Below are positions 27,530-35,748 of a DNA stretch of 64,000 nucleotides, piece by piece. The DNA lies in the NCBI RefSeq assembly GCF_001874525.1, contig NZ_LKAQ01000004.1:495507-559506 (forward strand), written 5' to 3'. The translations under genes were made by a program, and so were the position numbers. A model generated the notes under the pieces. The model did not search any database. It saw only the letters and a program-made list of their open reading frames with translations, and was not told the origin of the DNA. Source of the stretch: Pseudodesulfovibrio hydrargyri (lineage in GTDB: Bacteria; Desulfobacterota; Desulfovibrionia; Desulfovibrionales; Desulfovibrionaceae). How positions within the stretch are numbered: position 1 is the first letter of the stretch; each line of letters opens with the position of its first letter.

Positions 27530-27625
27530 TCCATAAATTTCTTCATCTCCCTGGAACGACTCGGGTGCGTCCCGCACCCGACAGCGGCTCTCTTCTCCCG
27601 TACCAGGAATAGACTTGGGAGAGTG
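27530..27625 (-). promoter_or_regulatory. Structured leader before the NifU-like gene, class unknown
   Basis: Ahead of the terminator the minus strand holds a hairpin CGGGTGCG/CGCACCCG with a 3-base loop (27561-27579), enclosed by CCTGG/CCAGG arms, and CTCTCCC/GGGAG pairings farther out. The layout (multi-stem domain then intrinsic terminator then gene) is what a riboswitch or attenuator looks like, or a free small RNA. I could not match it to a known consensus. No coding sequence here is supported. Confidence 0.45.
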
Positions 27626-27636
27626 GATCAGATGTG

Positions 27637-27707
27637 CATTTTTCGAGGGGCCGTTTCATCCTCACGTAGGTTTACTACGCTGCGGTGAAACGGCCCCTCG
27701 AAAAATG
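27637..27707. repeat. Long palindrome: 22-bp arms with an inner stem
   Basis: Perfect 22-bp inverted arms, CATTTTTCGAGGGGCCGTTTCA (27637-27658; complement at 27686-27707), enclose a 27-base spacer that itself folds as CGTAG/CTACG. The whole forms one long hairpin between the acidic protein gene and the NifU-like leader. There is no T-tail on either strand beyond the arms, so it is not a standard terminator. Confidence 0.85.
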
Positions 27708-27739
27708 TGCAGATGGCCCGCTATCGCAAGCCGCCCCTG

Positions 27740-29131
27740 CTAATCCTCCAACTCAGAGGCCAAGGCGGCGATCTCTTCGCGGATGATCTTGGCCGCCTCG
27801 GCGGGAACGAGCTGGGCAATCTCCTCGCGCAGGCGGCGCTCCAACTCCTCGACGCGGCCTTCGAGCTGGCGGACCGTGGCCTGAAGCGCCTCCAGGGTGG
27901 GCTCGCCCTCCACATGGGTCTCGGCCAGTAGCTGGTCCACGTCGGCGTCCACGTTCATGCCCGCGTCGGGCGGCATGGCTTCGGCGGTCAGGGCGTCATC
28001 CAGGGAGTCTTCGTCCAGGTCCATGACCAGGGCGTCGTCCAGGTCCGCGTCCGTCTCCTCGGCGTCCATCACCCCGGACACGTCCACCTCGACGTTGTCC
28101 AGCAGGCTGTCCACATCCTCGATGTCGTCGTCATCGAGCTGGTCCAGGCCGGTCAGCTCCGCGTCCACCGGGGCTTGGACCGCATCGGGTTCCGGGACCG
28201 CCTCGTCAAAAACGTTGCCCTTGACGACTACGGGCTCGTCGAGCTCCAGGGGTTCCGGCTCGGCCTCGGGCTCGATTTCCGGCTCCATTTCGAGTCCGGC
28301 TTCCGGCTCGTCCATGATGGCCTCGATGTCCTCGGCAGCGACCGCCTCGTCCACCGGCACCTCGGGCGCGGGCTCTTCGGCCATGGCGGCCAGCATGTCG
28401 TCGGCCAGATCATCGGCCGGTTCTTCGGTAAGGTCCTCGGTCAGGTCTTCGGCAGAGGCCTCGGCCGTTTCACCGGCATCAAGGGAAATTTCCTCTTCGG
28501 GCTCGAAGGCGGCATCCTCGCCGATCAGGTCGTCGAGATCGATGAGCTCCCCGTCCTCGTCTTCAACTGCTTCGGGAGCTTCGCCAACCTCGGCGGCCTC
28601 CTCCACCAGGTCGTCGAGATCGATGAGCTCCTCATCCTCGTCTCCGGCGGCCTCGGCCACATCCTCCTCGGCGATGTCGTCCACCAGGGCCTCGACCTCG
28701 TCGGCGCTCTGCGCGGCGGGCTCCTCGGCCAGGTCGACCACTTCGTCGAGCACGATCAGATCGTCTTCGCCGGCATCCTCACCGGCATCCGGTGCGGCGG
28801 GCTCCTCGACCAGATCATCCAGGATCAGCAGGTCTTCGTCCTCGTCCCCGGCTTCGCCGCCGGGAGCGGGCTCCTCCACCATGTCGTCCAGGACCAGGAG
28901 TTCCTCGTCGGCGTCGTCAGGCTCCACCTGATCGTCGAGCACGATGGGGCCGCCGCTCTCGTCCACGACGGGAGCGTCCTCGAGATCGTCCGCGAACAGG
29001 TCCTCGAGCTCCTGCTCGAAATCCGCGTCCACGGTATCGGGATCAAAGCCCTCGCTGTCCGCAACGGGTTCGTTCAGCACGTCGCGCACATCGGCGTCGT
29101 CTTTGGGAGGAGGCGGTGGAGCCGGGGTCAT
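27740..29131 (-). CDS. Highly acidic repeat protein with PopZ-like C-terminal helices
   Basis: The 463-residue protein is dominated by Asp, Glu, Ala and Val. The N half repeats units such as LLVLDDMVEEP, LLILDDLVEEP, LIDLDDLVEEA. The last 60 residues are different: a coiled coil (TVRQLEGRVEELERRLREE) and a helix EAAKIIREEIAALASELE. This layout, a disordered acidic linker plus C-terminal helices with an REEI motif, resembles PopZ (DUF2497), a polar hub protein, but identity is not proven. The start at 29131 has GGAGGTATCC just upstream. The cytochrome c3 terminator lies only about 20 bases before it. Confidence 0.75.
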   Translation of the reverse strand: MTPAPPPPPKDDADVRDVLNEPVADSEGFDPDTVDADFEQELEDLFADDLEDAPVVDESGGPIVLDDQVEPDDADEELLVLDDMVEEPAPGGEAGDEDEDLLILDDLVEEPAAPDAGEDAGEDDLIVLDEVVDLAEEPAAQSADEVEALVDDIAEEDVAEAAGDEDEELIDLDDLVEEAAEVGEAPEAVEDEDGELIDLDDLIGEDAAFEPEEEISLDAGETAEASAEDLTEDLTEEPADDLADDMLAAMAEEPAPEVPVDEAVAAEDIEAIMDEPEAGLEMEPEIEPEAEPEPLELDEPVVVKGNVFDEAVPEPDAVQAPVDAELTGLDQLDDDDIEDVDSLLDNVEVDVSGVMDAEETDADLDDALVMDLDEDSLDDALTAEAMPPDAGMNVDADVDQLLAETHVEGEPTLEALQATVRQLEGRVEELERRLREEIAQLVPAEAAKIIREEIAALASELED

Positions 29132-29152
29132 GGATACCTCCAAAGGAGTTGG

Positions 29153-29185
29153 AAAAAAGGGGGGCCGTGTCGCACAGCCCCCCTT
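29153..29185 (-). terminator. Terminator after the cytochrome c3 gene
   Basis: A GC-rich stem (AAGGGGGGC and complement on either side of a small GTG/CAC loop) is followed on the minus strand by TTTTTT. It lies between the cytochrome c3 stop codon and the acidic protein start, leaving almost no room for a separate promoter. Confidence 0.85.
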
Positions 29186-29202
29186 GCATTCACCTTAAAG
29201 GC

Positions 29203-29610
29203 TTATTTGGGGTGGCATTCCTTGCAGCTGACCGGAACGGCCTTGCCGGCCTTCTTCTGGTCCTTGTGGCAGCCGAGGCAGGAAGCCTGGGACTTCTTGC
29301 TGTGGAAGGCGGAGTAGAAGCCGGTGGGCTCCTTCTTCGCGGCCTTGCTGGCATCGGCGTGGCAGCCTTCGGCGGCGCAGCTCTTGGCCTCGTCCGGGGT
29401 CTTGGCCTTGTGGTGACAGACCAGACAGTCCAGTCCGCTGTCCACGTGTTTCTTGTGCGGGAAGGTCACGGGCGTCTTGGTCGCTTTGGCGCCGGCGGGG
29501 ACTTCCATGGTGATGGTGTCCGCAGGCGCGTTGGCCGCAATGACCACGGGCAGGCAGAAGACACACACCAGGGCGGCCACCATCAGGCTGATGATGAGAG
29601 ATTTCTTCAT
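29203..29610 (-). CDS. Periplasmic tetrahaem cytochrome c3
   Basis: Cytochrome c3 shuttles electrons from periplasmic hydrogenases and formate dehydrogenases to membrane complexes. The 135-residue precursor has a signal peptide to about residue 26 and four haem sites: CLVCH (62-66), CAAEGCH (78-84, CX4CH), CLGCH (111-115) and CKECH (129-133). The mature length, about 110, fits type I c3. The order c3, cobJ, cbiG, hemL, ahb matches, from memory, the Desulfovibrio vulgaris region around its main c3. A strong promoter lies upstream. Confidence 0.96.
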   Translation of the reverse strand: MKKSLIISLMVAALVCVFCLPVVIAANAPADTITMEVPAGAKATKTPVTFPHKKHVDSGLDCLVCHHKAKTPDEAKSCAAEGCHADASKAAKKEPTGFYSAFHSKKSQASCLGCHKDQKKAGKAVPVSCKECHPK

Positions 29611-29664
29611 TTACCTAGTTCCTCCTGTTGCATAAAAGATAGACAGTCACACTCTCTACTATGC

Positions 29665-29693
29665 GGGATAAATAAGTATCCACCCCCTGTCAA
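29665..29693 (-). promoter_or_regulatory. Sigma-70-type promoter of the cytochrome c3 gene
   Basis: On the minus strand TTGACA (perfect -35) and TATCCC are 17 bases apart, about 55 bases before the c3 ATG. A CCCCC/GGGGG inverted pair flanks the -35 box. Confidence 0.7.
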
Positions 29694-29731
29694 GCGGGGG
29701 CTGCCATCGTAGACCCTTGCTTTTACCCGAT

Positions 29732-29754
29732 AAACCCCCTTGAGCGCAAGGGGG
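29732..29754 (-). terminator. Weak terminator after cobJ
   Basis: An 8-bp stem CCCCCTTG/CAAGGGGG with a 4-base loop is followed on the minus strand by TTTA. It lies about 25 bases past the cobJ stop codon. Confidence 0.55.
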
Positions 29755-29777
29755 GAATTACACTTTGATCCAACGGT

Positions 29778-30524
29778 TTACAGGGCGTATTTGCGGTGAT
29801 AGCCGCGCGGAGTGAGCATGCGGCCTTCCACCAGGCGGGTGGCTGAGTTGCCGACGATGAGCACGGTCTGCATGTCCACCTTGTCCACGTCCACGGCCTT
29901 GAGCGGCACGGCCTCGACGAACTGGCCCGCGCGGTACGCCTTGCGGACCATGCCCACCGGCGTGCTCGGCCTGCGGTACCGGCCGATGATGCCCAGCGCC
30001 TCGCGCAGGTGGTCCGAACGCTTCCGGGAACGGGGATTGTAGAGGGCGATGACGAAATCCGCGCTGGCCGCCGCCTGGAGCCGCTGCTCGATGCGCTCCC
30101 AGGGAGTCAGCAGGTCGCTCAGGGAGATGGAGGCGAAATCGTGCATGAGCGGCGCGCCGAGCAGGGCCGCGGCCGCGTTGAAGGCGGCCACGCCGGGGAC
30201 GACCTCGAACGGCACGGTCTTGAGCAGCCCCTCGCTTTCGAGCACTTCCATGAGCAGTCCGGCCATGGCGTAGATGCCCGCGTCGCCGGAGCAGACCATG
30301 ACCGTCTTGCGACCGGCCCGGGCGTGTTCCACGGCCTGCCGAGCGCGGTCCACCTCGCCCATCATACCCGTGGAGACCACGATCTTGCCCTCGAGAACCT
30401 CATCCGGGATCAGCTCGATGTAGCCCTTGTAGCCGGCCACCACCTCGGCCTCCTCGACGGCCCATCGGGCCGCCGGGGTGAGCAGGGACAGGTCGCCCGG
30501 CCCGAGACTGACCGCCTTAAGCAC
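29778..30524 (-). CDS. cobJ: Precorrin-3B C17-methyltransferase
   Basis: This enzyme methylates C17 and drives ring contraction in corrin synthesis (CbiH in the anaerobic route). The 248-residue protein has KAVSLGPGDLSLLTPAAR, CSGDAGIYAMAGLL, VPGVAAFNAAAALLGAPL and IALYNPRSRKRSDHL. The start is GTG at 30524, with GGAG upstream, and it overlaps the cbiG stop by 8 bases, so the two are coupled. With CbiG beside it the anaerobic pathway is implied. Confidence 0.95.
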   Translation of the reverse strand: MLKAVSLGPGDLSLLTPAARWAVEEAEVVAGYKGYIELIPDEVLEGKIVVSTGMMGEVDRARQAVEHARAGRKTVMVCSGDAGIYAMAGLLMEVLESEGLLKTVPFEVVPGVAAFNAAAALLGAPLMHDFASISLSDLLTPWERIEQRLQAAASADFVIALYNPRSRKRSDHLREALGIIGRYRRPSTPVGMVRKAYRAGQFVEAVPLKAVDVDKVDMQTVLIVGNSATRLVEGRMLTPRGYHRKYAL

Positions 30525-31554
30525 GGTTGCTCCGGGCCACGGCCAGGGTCACGGTATTGGTCTTCTCCTTGGTCACGACCAGCTCCCCGCCGTGGGAGGC
30601 GAGCAGGGCCGAGGCTTCGGCCACGCTGGGCACGCCCATGTGCGCCTGGACACGGTCGGACGGCGTGGGCGCGTCCACGGCCGCGAGCTGGGCCGTGGAA
30701 TAGAAGACCGGCTCCACGCCGAACTCCTCGGCCGCTTCCAGCAGCCCGGCCTCGTTGCGCTTGGCCTCCACCGAGCCCACCGAGGCGATGGATTCCATGG
30801 AAAAACCGTATTTTTTGAAGACCATGTAGACGTGGTCGAGAATCTCATAGGTGGTGATGTCCCTCCGGCAGCCGATGCCCAGGTGCAGCACCCGGGGGTG
30901 CAGGGCCAGGCTCCCTTCCGGGGCGTCGTTGTGCCAGGAGACCCAGATGCCGGGCTTGGCGTCGTTCCAGTCCCCGTACCCGACCTTGCCCTCGAAGCTG
31001 GCGTTCCAGGCCAGGCCGAGCCAGTCCTCGGGGTCGTAGAGCTGGACCACGCGGTCCTCGAGCAGGGCCATGTTCACTTCCTTGACCTTGCCGATGGTTC
31101 CGATGGCCAATCCCTTGGCCATGGCCAGGCTGTCGATGGACAGGACCCCGGCCGCGTCCGTGGCCGTGGTGATGACCGACTGCCCGCCCATGATCCGGGC
31201 GCAGCGGTCGGCCAGTTCGTTGGCCCCGCCCAGGTGGCCCGAGAGCAGGCTGATGGCGAACAGCCCGGTCTGGTCCATGCAGACCACGGCCGGGTCGGTC
31301 TCCTTGCTTTGCAGGTGGGGGGCGATGCAGCGCACCACGATGCCCGCGGCGGCCACGAAGATGTGGCCGTCAAAGGCGTTGAAGGTGGCGGACATGAGCG
31401 TCTTGAGGGACTCGAACGAGATGGCGTCCTCGGCCTCCAGATTCTTGGAGGCGTAGAGGGTGCCCGGCAGTCTGGCTGCCAACCGCCTGCCCATGGTCAG
31501 TCCCTGGGAAGTCAGTGTGTATATGGCGATTTTCTTAGCTGGCATTGCTATCAT
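30517..31554 (-). CDS. cbiG: Cobalt-precorrin 5A hydrolase CbiG
   Basis: CbiG opens the lactone ring of cobalt-precorrin 5A. The 345-residue protein has the N-terminal domain (AFDGHIFVAAAGIVVRCIAPHL), the middle segment with SGHLGGANELADRCARIMGGQSVITTATDAAG and the C-terminal domain (HLGIGCRRDITTYEILDHV, IASVGSVEAKRNEAGLLE). The start may be at 31545 instead (MPAKKIAI); neither has a good Shine-Dalgarno. Confidence 0.95.
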   Translation of the reverse strand: MIAMPAKKIAIYTLTSQGLTMGRRLAARLPGTLYASKNLEAEDAISFESLKTLMSATFNAFDGHIFVAAAGIVVRCIAPHLQSKETDPAVVCMDQTGLFAISLLSGHLGGANELADRCARIMGGQSVITTATDAAGVLSIDSLAMAKGLAIGTIGKVKEVNMALLEDRVVQLYDPEDWLGLAWNASFEGKVGYGDWNDAKPGIWVSWHNDAPEGSLALHPRVLHLGIGCRRDITTYEILDHVYMVFKKYGFSMESIASVGSVEAKRNEAGLLEAAEEFGVEPVFYSTAQLAAVDAPTPSDRVQAHMGVPSVAEASALLASHGGELVVTKEKTNTVTLAVARSNRA

Positions 31555-31696
31555 TTAGCAGCAACCGACCTTTGGGGGAAGAAAAAAACGGCACGAAAAG
31601 GGTTGTTTTTTCCGGACTTGCCGCACGCTCCACGGGAAACGGGCCGGGAACCCGAAGGATTCCCGGCCCGGTGGAGTGCGCGCGGGCGGGACGGAC

Positions 31697-32956
31697 CTAG
31701 AAGGCCACTGCCCGGGCCGCGTCCAGCGTCTTCTCGAAGTCCTCGTCCGAATGGGCGAACGAGGTGAAGGCGCACTCGAAGCCCGCCGGGGCCAGGTAGA
31801 CCCCTTTGGCCATCATCTGCTTCCAGTAGACCGCGAAGGTCGCCTGGTCGCACCGGCCGGACTCGATCATGTTGGTCACGGGTTTGTCCGAGAAATACAA
31901 GGTGAAGGCCGAGCCCGCCTGGGCCACGTAGACCGGCTTGCCCTTCCCTTCGAGAATGGAAGCCAACTCGCCGGTCAGCGCCCTGGTCCTGGCCTCCAGG
32001 GTCGCGTAGTCGCACTCCTGGAGGCGCTTGAGGGTGGCCAGCCCGGCGGCCATGGCCACGGGGTTGCCGGACAGGGTGCCCGCCTGGAACACGCCGCCCA
32101 CCGGGGCCATGTGCTCCATGATCTCGCGCTTGCCTCCGTAGCAGCCCACCGGGAACCCGCCGCCGATGATCTTGCCCAGCGTGGTCAGGTCCGGGGTGAT
32201 CCCGTAGCGCTCCTGGGCCCCGCCCGGGGCCAGCCTGAAGCCGGTGATGACCTCGTCGAAGATGAGCACCGCGCCGTACTTTGTGCACAGGTCGCGCAGT
32301 CCCTGGAGGAAGCCCTCCTCGGGCAGGACCAGGCCCATGTTGCCCGCGCAGGGCTCGACGATGACACAGGCGATCTCGTCGCCGGACTCCTCGAAATGCT
32401 TTTTCACGGCGTCCAGGTCGTTGTACTGGGCCAGCAGGGTGTGGCTGATGACCTCCTCGGGCACGCCCGGGGTGCCGGGCACGGTGCCCGCCGCCGAACC
32501 GGCCGCGGCCAGGAAGGCGTCGGCGTGACCATGGTAGTTGCCGATGAACTTCACGAACTTGTTCCGCCCGGTATAGCCCCGCGCCAGGCGCAGCGCGGAC
32601 ATGGTCGCCTCGGTGCCGGACGAGACCATGCGCATCATCTCCATGGACGGGATGAGCTTTTGGATCTCCTCGGCCAGCAGGACCTCGCCCAGGCAGGGCG
32701 CGCCGTAGCTGGACCCGTGGTCCACGGCGGCGTGGGCGGCCGCGTTCACGGCCGGGTCCTGGTGCCCCAGGAGCATGGGCCCCCAGGAAAAGACGTAGTC
32801 GATGTACTCCCGGCCCTCCACGTCAAAGAGGTGCGCCCCCTTGGCGTTCTCGATGAAGACCGGCTCCGCGTTGACGTACTTGCAGGCGCGCAGCGGCGAG
32901 TTGACCCCGCCGGGCATGAGGGTCCGGGCCTTGGCGAAAAGGGATTTCGAATCCAT
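31697..32956 (-). CDS. hemL: Glutamate-1-semialdehyde 2,1-aminomutase
   Basis: HemL makes 5-aminolevulinate from glutamate-1-semialdehyde. The 419-residue protein has [14 protein letters not shown], the PLP lysine in [39 protein letters not shown] and [14 protein letters not shown] [19 protein letters not shown] precedes the ATG. It shares a minus-strand operon with the siroheme decarboxylase subunit, only 10 bases downstream of it. Confidence 0.97.
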   Translation of the reverse strand: MDSKSLFAKARTLMPGGVNSPLRACKYVNAEPVFIENAKGAHLFDVEGREYIDYVFSWGPMLLGHQDPAVNAAAHAAVDHGSSYGAPCLGEVLLAEEIQKLIPSMEMMRMVSSGTEATMSALRLARGYTGRNKFVKFIGNYHGHADAFLAAAGSAAGTVPGTPGVPEEVISHTLLAQYNDLDAVKKHFEESGDEIACVIVEPCAGNMGLVLPEEGFLQGLRDLCTKYGAVLIFDEVITGFRLAPGGAQERYGITPDLTTLGKIIGGGFPVGCYGGKREIMEHMAPVGGVFQAGTLSGNPVAMAAGLATLKRLQECDYATLEARTRALTGELASILEGKGKPVYVAQAGSAFTLYFSDKPVTNMIESGRCDQATFAVYWKQMMAKGVYLAPAGFECAFTSFAHSDEDFEKTLDAARAVAF

Positions 32957-32966
32957 GACGTGCTTC

Positions 32967-33443
32967 CTATTTGAAATAGACCATGGAGGTCTTCTTGAGT
33001 TCCTTGAGGGATTTGAGCGTGCAGTTGTCGTCGATGCCCACGGCCTGTTCCAGCTCGGCCACCACCTCGTCGGTCTGGCCCGGGCGCTCGCCGTGGATCA
33101 TGGTGTAGACGTTGTAGGTCCACTCCGGATAGGTGCGCCGGACGTAGCAGTGGGATATCTCGGGCCGGTCCGCGAAGATCTGCCCGACCTCGTCGGTACG
33201 ATCGCCCGGCACCCGCCAGGCGACCATGGCGTTGTGGCCGTAGCCCGCCTTCTGGTGGCGCAGGGTGGCCCCGAAGCGGCGGATGATCCGGCGTTCCTTG
33301 AGATCCTTGATGAGCCCGATGACCGCGTCCTCGGTCACGCCCGCCTGGTCGGCTATGGTCTTGAACGGCCGCTCCGTGTCCGGCAGGTCGCCGCCGGCCA
33401 GGGCGAGAATCCTTTCCTCGGTGTCGCTGAATTGTATTGCCAT
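32967..33443 (-). CDS. Siroheme decarboxylase subunit (AhbA/AhbB, Lrp/AsnC-like)
   Basis: The 158-residue protein has an N-terminal winged helix ([33 protein letters not shown]) and an Lrp-type ligand domain with [14 protein letters not shown] [35 protein letters not shown]. This is the AhbA/AhbB/NirDL family, which decarboxylates siroheme to didecarboxysiroheme on the alternative haem pathway of sulfate reducers. The Arg/His-rich motif CYVRRTY fits the catalytic half, but which subunit it is cannot be decided from sequence. It precedes hemL. A role as a transcription factor is less likely. Confidence 0.88.
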   Translation of the reverse strand: MAIQFSDTEERILALAGGDLPDTERPFKTIADQAGVTEDAVIGLIKDLKERRIIRRFGATLRHQKAGYGHNAMVAWRVPGDRTDEVGQIFADRPEISHCYVRRTYPEWTYNVYTMIHGERPGQTDEVVAELEQAVGIDDNCTLKSLKELKKTSMVYFK

Positions 33444-33518
33444 GGGTAGGGTCTATACCCTCGCCCGAACCGGGATGCAACCTCCCCCCGGGGAAAACTC
33501 CCCGCCTCGCGGCCCGGC

Positions 33519-35561
33519 CTAGAAGCTTGAGAGTTCGCCGCTCCCCTCGCCCGGTCCGGCATGCTCAGCGGCCAGCGCCCTGCACACGGCCTGGCCCTGC
33601 GAGACTCCCCCGTGCTCCGAAATGGCCTGCAAGGCACTCGTCCCGGCATCCGTCCCCCCAATTCGAAAATAGCTCACGGTGTCGGTCAAATGCCTGGCCT
33701 GAACGGCCAGGTCTTCCGAGGTCGAGGACATCTCCTCGGCCGAGGCGGCATTGGACTGAATGATCTTGTCCAACTGGCCCACGGCCTTGGACACGTTGTC
33801 CGCGCTGGCCGAAAGTTCCCTGTTGGACGAGCTTATCTCCTCGATCATTTCCGAAGTCCGCTTGATGTCCGGCACCATCTCTTCGAGCAGCCTGCCCGCC
33901 TTTTCGGCAACGGCCACGCAGGACTCGGACAGGACGGAGATGTCCTGGGCCGCCGAACCGCTGCGCTCGGCCAGCTTGCGCACCTCGGAGGCGACCACCG
34001 CGAACCCCTTGCCGTGCTCGCCTGCCCGGGCCGCCTCGATGGCCGCGTTGAGCGCCAGCAGGTTCGTCTGCCGGGCGATTTCCTCGATGATGGCGATCTT
34101 CTCGGCGATGTCCTTCATGGCGACCACCGTCTGCTGCACCGCGCTGCCGCCCTCTTCCGCCCTGGACGCCGTGCGTATGGCTATCTCCTCGGTCTGTTTG
34201 GCGCTGTGCGCGTTGGTCTTGATGGCCCCGGCCATCTCCTCGATGGACGCCGAGACTTCCTCCACCGAAGCGGCCTGCACCGAGGCCCCGCGGGACACGT
34301 CCCCGGCCGTGGAGGAAAGCTCGCAACTGCCGGAAGTCACCTGGGCCGAACCGGACTGGATGCCGCCGACCACCTCTCGCAGCTTGTCGCGCATGAAAAT
34401 CAGCCGTGCGGCCAGCTTCCCGATCTCGTCCCTGGAGTGGATCCGCAGGTGGGCGTCGAGTTCCCCGGAGGCGAGCTGCTCGGCAAAGGCCACGCCCTTG
34501 GACAGGCTGGTGACGATCTTCCCGGCGCAGAGGATGAAGGAGGGCAGCAGAGTCAGCAGGGCGGCCGCAAAGACCGCCAGAGACATCCACAGGGCCTCGG
34601 ACAGCACCGAGCGCATGTCGGCCGTGGCCTCGGCCGTCTCCTCCCGGATGGACTCGACCATGACCTGCAGCCCTTTCGAGATGGCCTCGCCGTCCGCGTC
34701 CAGGACGTCGTCGATCTCGGCGAAGGCCTTTTCGATGCGGGCCTGCTCCACCGCGCCCTCTTCGATCAGCCGCCGCAGATCCACCCTGATGGCCTCCTCG
34801 ATCCGGGGCACGGCCCGGGCTATGGAGACGTGAAGGGCCCGCTCGGCGTCACCCTGGAGGTACGGCTCAATGGCCCGCAGGCGGGCCTCCAGCGCCTCGG
34901 ACGCGCTCGCCATGATCGCCGTCCGCTCGTCGGAGATGCGGCCCTCGCCCCGGTCGATGATGGAATCCATGGCCGCCAGCACGAGCCTGGAGTGGGCCAG
35001 TTGCATGGCCGCGACCTCGGCCGAGGCGTAAGTCGCGCCGCGATCGTCGAAGGCCCGCCCGAGCTCGGTCAGGTTCTCGTCGATGACCGTCCCGGCCTCG
35101 TCGATCTCGTCATCCATCCTGGCGAAATCGGCCTCGATCTCTCCCAGGCGCCGCGCCGAATTCTCGATCAGCCCCTTGAGCTTCACCCGGACCCCGTCCA
35201 CGAAGGCCGCCACCGACCGCACTACCCGGGCCGCCTCGGCCTCCTCCTCGGGCGTGTCCGCGGCCCGGCGCAGGGCCTCGGCGTTGTCCAGCAGGAACTT
35301 GCCGGTCTGGTCGATGGCCGCCATCCGTTCCGGGGCGATGGCCCCCTCGGCCTTGTCCACGATGGAATCCATGGCCGCCAGCAGCAGATCGGTCTGGGCC
35401 ATGCGCATGGACTTGACCAGCTCCAGCTGCTCCTGGCGCAGGATCAGGTAGTCCGCGCCGTCGCTCACCGAGACGTTGTTCCAGACGATGACGCCGCCCA
35501 GGAGCAGCAGGGCCAAGGTCATGCCCGAGCCCATCAGGGCCATTTTCAACTTCAACGACAT
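33519..35561 (-). CDS. Methyl-accepting chemotaxis protein with duplicated sensor
   Basis: The 680-residue protein has an N-terminal membrane helix (residues 8-28), a long helical periplasmic domain, a second helix near 325-345, a HAMP linker ([22 protein letters not shown]) and a signalling hairpin with [20 protein letters not shown]. The sensor contains an internal repeat: residues 51-82 ([20 protein letters not shown]) and 185-216 ([20 protein letters not shown]) align. Ligand unknown. It is divergent from gpsA with 187 bases between them. Confidence 0.95.
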   Translation of the reverse strand: MSLKLKMALMGSGMTLALLLLGGVIVWNNVSVSDGADYLILRQEQLELVKSMRMAQTDLLLAAMDSIVDKAEGAIAPERMAAIDQTGKFLLDNAEALRRAADTPEEEAEAARVVRSVAAFVDGVRVKLKGLIENSARRLGEIEADFARMDDEIDEAGTVIDENLTELGRAFDDRGATYASAEVAAMQLAHSRLVLAAMDSIIDRGEGRISDERTAIMASASEALEARLRAIEPYLQGDAERALHVSIARAVPRIEEAIRVDLRRLIEEGAVEQARIEKAFAEIDDVLDADGEAISKGLQVMVESIREETAEATADMRSVLSEALWMSLAVFAAALLTLLPSFILCAGKIVTSLSKGVAFAEQLASGELDAHLRIHSRDEIGKLAARLIFMRDKLREVVGGIQSGSAQVTSGSCELSSTAGDVSRGASVQAASVEEVSASIEEMAGAIKTNAHSAKQTEEIAIRTASRAEEGGSAVQQTVVAMKDIAEKIAIIEEIARQTNLLALNAAIEAARAGEHGKGFAVVASEVRKLAERSGSAAQDISVLSESCVAVAEKAGRLLEEMVPDIKRTSEMIEEISSSNRELSASADNVSKAVGQLDKIIQSNAASAEEMSSTSEDLAVQARHLTDTVSYFRIGGTDAGTSALQAISEHGGVSQGQAVCRALAAEHAGPGEGSGELSSF

Positions 35562-35748
35562 ATTCCCCCCTCAGTTAGGCTACTTTGCCGCAACCGTAGC
35601 ATATGCGGCGGGAGATGGCACCCGAACGGGCGTTATTATCATCTCCGGACCGGACCTCCGGTCTCCGGAAACAAGGCCGCCGGGCCTTGCCACAGGCCGC
35701 CGCCGTACGTATGCTGGCTGGCCGCAACTGCACAAAAGGAGACATTCC

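Noticed and set aside
27501..27625. Cobalamin riboswitch
   Set aside because: A GCCGCTGT and hairpin arrangement resembles part of the B12 box, but the GGTGCGAATCC core and the AGTCAGGAGACC box are absent, and the gene is not a cobalamin gene.
28175..29317. 380-codon open frame opposite the acidic gene
   Set aside because: It arises from the complement of Asp/Glu codons and has no independent start signal.
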